This document shows, in pieces, positions 61,167 through 64,000 of a DNA stretch of 64,000 bases. Source of the DNA: Streptomyces finlayi (GTDB lineage Bacteria > Actinomycetota > Actinomycetes > Streptomycetales > Streptomycetaceae). Numbering within the stretch: the first letter of the stretch is position 1; each line of letters opens with the position of its first letter. The translations under genes were made by a program, and so were the position numbers. The stretch spans positions 4,154,001 to 4,218,000 of the forward strand of contig NZ_CP045702.1 of NCBI RefSeq assembly GCF_014216315.1, written 5' to 3'. The notes below the pieces were generated by a model that was not told where the DNA came from, searched no databases, and saw only the letters and a program-made list of their open reading frames with translations.

Positions 61167-64000
61167 TTGTCCCCGACCAGCGAGACCGCACAGGGCGGCC
61201 GCCGACTCGTCATCGTCGAGTCGCCTGCCAAGGCGAAGACGATCAAGGGCTATCTCGGCCCCGGATACGTCGTCGAGGCGAGCGTCGGGCACATCCGCGA
61301 CCTCCCGAACGGCGCCGCCGAGGTGCCGGACGAGTACACCGGTGAGGTACGCCGTCTCGGCGTGGACGTCGAAAATGACTTCCAGCCGATCTACGTCGTC
61401 AACGCGGACAAGAAAGCCCAGGTCAGGAAGCTCAAGCAGCTGCTGGCCGAATCCGACGAACTCTTCCTCGCCACCGATGAGGACCGCGAGGGCGAAGCCA
61501 TCGCGTGGCATCTCCAGGAAGTCCTGAAGCCCAAGGTCCCGGTCCACCGGATGGTCTTCCACGAGATCACCAAGGACGCGATCCGGGCCGCCGTCGCCAA
61601 CCCGCGCGAGCTCAACCAGCGCATGGTCGACGCTCAGGAGACCCGCCGTATCCTCGACCGTCTTTACGGCTACGAGGTGTCCCCGGTCCTGTGGAAGAAG
61701 GTCATGCCCCGTCTGTCGGCGGGCCGTGTCCAGTCCGTGGCGACCCGCCTCGTCGTCGAGCGGGAGCGCGAGCGCATCGCCTTCCGTTCCGCCGAGTACT
61801 GGGACCTGACGGGCACCTTCGCCACCGGCCGTACCGGTGACGCCTCCGATCCCTCGACGCTCACGGCCCGCCTCAGCGCGGTCGACGGACGCCGCATCGC
61901 CCAGGGCCGCGACTTCGGTCCCAACGGGCAGCTCAAGTCCGCCTCGGGCCAGACGTTGCACCTGGACGAGACGAACGCCCGCGCCCTGGCCGCGGCGCTC
62001 GCCGACTCCACGTTCGCGGTCCGCTCCGTCGAGTCGAAGCCGTACCGCCGTTCGCCGTACGCACCGTTCCGTACGACCACCCTCCAGCAGGAGGCCAGCC
62101 GCAAGCTGGGCTTCGGGGCCAAGGCCACGATGCAGGTCGCGCAGAAGCTGTACGAGAACGGCTTCATCACCTATATGCGTACGGACTCCACGACTCTCTC
62201 GGCCACCGCGATCAACGCGGCCCGGGCGCAGGTCACGCAGCTGTACGGAGCCGATTACCTGCCGGACAAGCCGCGCACGTACGCCGGCAAGGTCAAGAAC
62301 GCGCAGGAGGCGCACGAGGCGATCCGTCCCTCGGGCGACCGCTTCCGCACCCCTGCGGAGACCGGCCTCACCGGCGACCAGTTCCGGCTGTACGAACTGA
62401 TCTGGAAGCGGACCGTCGCCTCCCAGATGAAGGACGCCGTCGGTAACTCGGTCACCGTCAAGATCGGCGGCCGGGCGAGCGACGGCCGGGACGCCGAGTT
62501 CTCGGCCTCCGGTAAGACGATCACCTTCCACGGCTTCATGAAGGCGTACGTCGAAGGCGCCGACGACCCGAACGCCGAGCTCGACGACCGCGAGCGGCGC
62601 CTGCCGCAGGTCGCGGAGGGCGACGCGCTGACCGCCGACGAGGTCACGGTCGACGGCCACGCCACCAAGCCCCCCGCCCGTTACACCGAAGCCTCGCTGG
62701 TCAAGGAGCTCGAAGAGCGCGAGATCGGCCGCCCGTCGACGTACGCCTCGATCATCGGGACGATCCTGGACCGCGGCTACGTCTTCAAGAAGGGCACGGC
62801 GCTCGTTCCGTCGTTCCTGTCCTTCGCGGTGGTCAACCTGCTGGAGACGCACTTCGGCCGGCTGGTCGACTACGACTTCACGGCCCGTATGGAGGACGAT
62901 CTCGACCGCATCGCGCGGGGCGAGGCCAAGTCCGTGCCGTGGCTGAAGCGCTTCTACTTCGGTGCGCGCGAGGACACGGCCGGTGCGGGTGCGGCCTCCG
63001 ACGCGGGCAACGGCGACGGCGACCACCTCGGCGGTCTGAAGGAGCTCGTCACCGACCTCGGTGCGATCGATGCCCGGGAGATCTCCTCGTTCCCGGTCGG
63101 CAACGGCATCGTGCTGCGTGTCGGGCGATACGGCCCGTACATCGAGCGCGGTGAGAAGGACTCCGAGGAGCACCAGCGTGCCGATGTGCCCGAGGAGATG
63201 GCACCCGACGAGCTGTCCGTGGAGTTCGCCGAGGAGCTGCTGGCGAAGCCCAGCGGCGACTTCGAGCTCGGTGCGGACCCGGTGACCGGGAACCAGATCA
63301 TCGCGAAGGACGGGCGCTACGGCCCGTACGTCACCGAGGTGCTGCCCGAGGGCACCCCGAAGACGGGCAAGAACGCGGTGAAGCCGCGGACCGCCTCACT
63401 CTTCAAGTCGATGTCGCTGGACACGGTGACGCTGGCCGACGCGCTCAAGCTGATGTCGCTGCCGCGTGTGGTCGGTGAGGACGCCGACGGTGTCGAGATC
63501 ACCGCGCAGAACGGCCGCTACGGCCCGTATCTGAAGAAGGGCACGGACTCGCGGTCGCTGACCTCCGAGGACCAGCTCTTCGACATCACGCTCGAAGAGG
63601 CCCTGGCGATCTACGCCCAGCCCAAGCAGCGCGGCCGGGCGGCCGCCAAGCCGCCGCTGAAGGAACTGGGCAACGACCCGGTGAGCGGGGCGCCGGTCGT
63701 CGTGAAGGACGGCCGCTTCGGTGCGTACGTCACGGACGGCGAGACGAACGCGACGCTGCGGAGCGACGACAGCGTCGAGGAGATCACGCCGGAGCGCGGC
63801 TACGAGCTGCTCGCGGAGAAGCGCGCCAAGGGACCCGTCAAGAAGAAGACGGCGAAGAAGGCCCCGGCGAAGAAGGCCACGGCGAGGAAGACGACCACGG
63901 CCGTGAAGAAGACGGCGGCGAAGAAGACCGCGGCCAAGAAGACCACGACGGCGGCGAAGAAGACGACGGCCAAGAAGGCCACAGCGGCCAAGAAGACGGC
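61167..64000 (+). CDS. topA: DNA topoisomerase I (3' end outside window)
   Basis: The visible 944 residues cover the TOPRIM domain (LVIVESPAKAKTIKGYLG and DEDREGEAIAWHL, about 103-116), the catalytic tyrosine in FITYMRTDSTTLS (about 334-346) and several C-terminal RYGPY repeats. The reading then enters the lysine-rich tail AKKTAAKKTTTAAKK. The tail gives Streptomyces TopA its high processivity. The TTG at 61167 has GGAGAGAAG upstream and starts SPTSETAQGG, as in other Streptomyces. The frame is open at the window edge. Confidence 0.94.
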   Translation, partial: MSPTSETAQGGRRLVIVESPAKAKTIKGYLGPGYVVEASVGHIRDLPNGAAEVPDEYTGEVRRLGVDVENDFQPIYVVNADKKAQVRKLKQLLAESDELFLATDEDREGEAIAWHLQEVLKPKVPVHRMVFHEITKDAIRAAVANPRELNQRMVDAQETRRILDRLYGYEVSPVLWKKVMPRLSAGRVQSVATRLVVERERERIAFRSAEYWDLTGTFATGRTGDASDPSTLTARLSAVDGRRIAQGRDFGPNGQLKSASGQTLHLDETNARALAAALADSTFAVRSVESKPYRRSPYAPFRTTTLQQEASRKLGFGAKATMQVAQKLYENGFITYMRTDSTTLSATAINAARAQVTQLYGADYLPDKPRTYAGKVKNAQEAHEAIRPSGDRFRTPAETGLTGDQFRLYELIWKRTVASQMKDAVGNSVTVKIGGRASDGRDAEFSASGKTITFHGFMKAYVEGADDPNAELDDRERRLPQVAEGDALTADEVTVDGHATKPPARYTEASLVKELEEREIGRPSTYASIIGTILDRGYVFKKGTALVPSFLSFAVVNLLETHFGRLVDYDFTARMEDDLDRIARGEAKSVPWLKRFYFGAREDTAGAGAASDAGNGDGDHLGGLKELVTDLGAIDAREISSFPVGNGIVLRVGRYGPYIERGEKDSEEHQRADVPEEMAPDELSVEFAEELLAKPSGDFELGADPVTGNQIIAKDGRYGPYVTEVLPEGTPKTGKNAVKPRTASLFKSMSLDTVTLADALKLMSLPRVVGEDADGVEITAQNGRYGPYLKKGTDSRSLTSEDQLFDITLEEALAIYAQPKQRGRAAAKPPLKELGNDPVSGAPVVVKDGRFGAYVTDGETNATLRSDDSVEEITPERGYELLAEKRAKGPVKKKTAKKAPAKKATARKTTTAVKKTAAKKTAAKKTTTAAKKTTAKKATAAKKT

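Overview
This window comes from a Streptomyces chromosome. The evidence is very high G+C, many GTG and TTG starts with purine-rich ribosome binding sites, and an ordered block of genes that matches the conserved wblA-to-topA region of Streptomyces: PBP, wblA, two ArsA-type ATPases, crp, nth, MarP-type protease, nhaA, acs, the ssd/tad pilus locus, bldG with its partner anti-sigma factor, H+-pyrophosphatase and topA. Gene names rest on recognition of protein families and order; no database search was possible.

Positions 1 to about 15050 look like an integrated mobilizable element at the 3' end of a tRNA-Pro(CGG) gene (15052-15125, minus strand, 3' end pointing into the element). Its left end lies outside the window. 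The minus strand carries a replication/transfer operon: a replication-initiator-like gene, a DnaC-like ATPase, a membrane protein, MobC and a MOB relaxase, then a small hypothetical gene. The plus strand carries an XRE-type regulator, an excisionase-like protein and a tyrosine integrase with an internal LacI-type helix-turn-helix. Three unrecognised cargo genes lie between the integrase and the tRNA. The replication gene is split by a 1668-bp IS110-family element; removing it at a 6-bp repeat (CTGACC) restores the frame exactly, so this copy is probably replication-defective. The small hypothetical gene and the XRE gene share a near-identical promoter-operator, which suggests common control.

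From 15180 onward the chromosome is ordinary backbone: a decayed Pr6Pr membrane-protein gene, metallophosphoesterase, YqeY, class A PBP, wblA, ArsA pair, DUF4177, RidA, NUDIX, metallo-beta-lactamase fold hydrolase, Crp, endonuclease III, CoA-type NUDIX, MarP-like protease, alpha/beta hydrolase, holin-like protein, NhaA, acetyl-CoA synthetase, a SulP transporter fused to carbonic anhydrase, a polysaccharide-deacetylase-like lipoprotein, a MinD/CooC-like ATPase, a degenerate Fic-like protein and a HAD phosphatase.

Positions 43962-49284 are a tad-type pilus/secretion operon (Ssd, TadA, TadB, TadC, a DUF4244 pilin-like protein, two TadE-like proteins) with stop-start overlaps at most junctions. 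It converges on a large DEAD/DEAH helicase. BldG and its anti-sigma partner follow. A 1412-bp IS4-family element with perfect 10-bp target duplications and a frameshifted transposase sits between them and hppA. The window ends inside topA, in its lysine-rich tail.

The points most worth a second look are the IS110 insertion with a candidate bridge RNA, the integrase/LacI-HTH architecture, the shared operator, a candidate oriT between the membrane-protein gene and mobC, and the unassigned cargo trio next to the tRNA.
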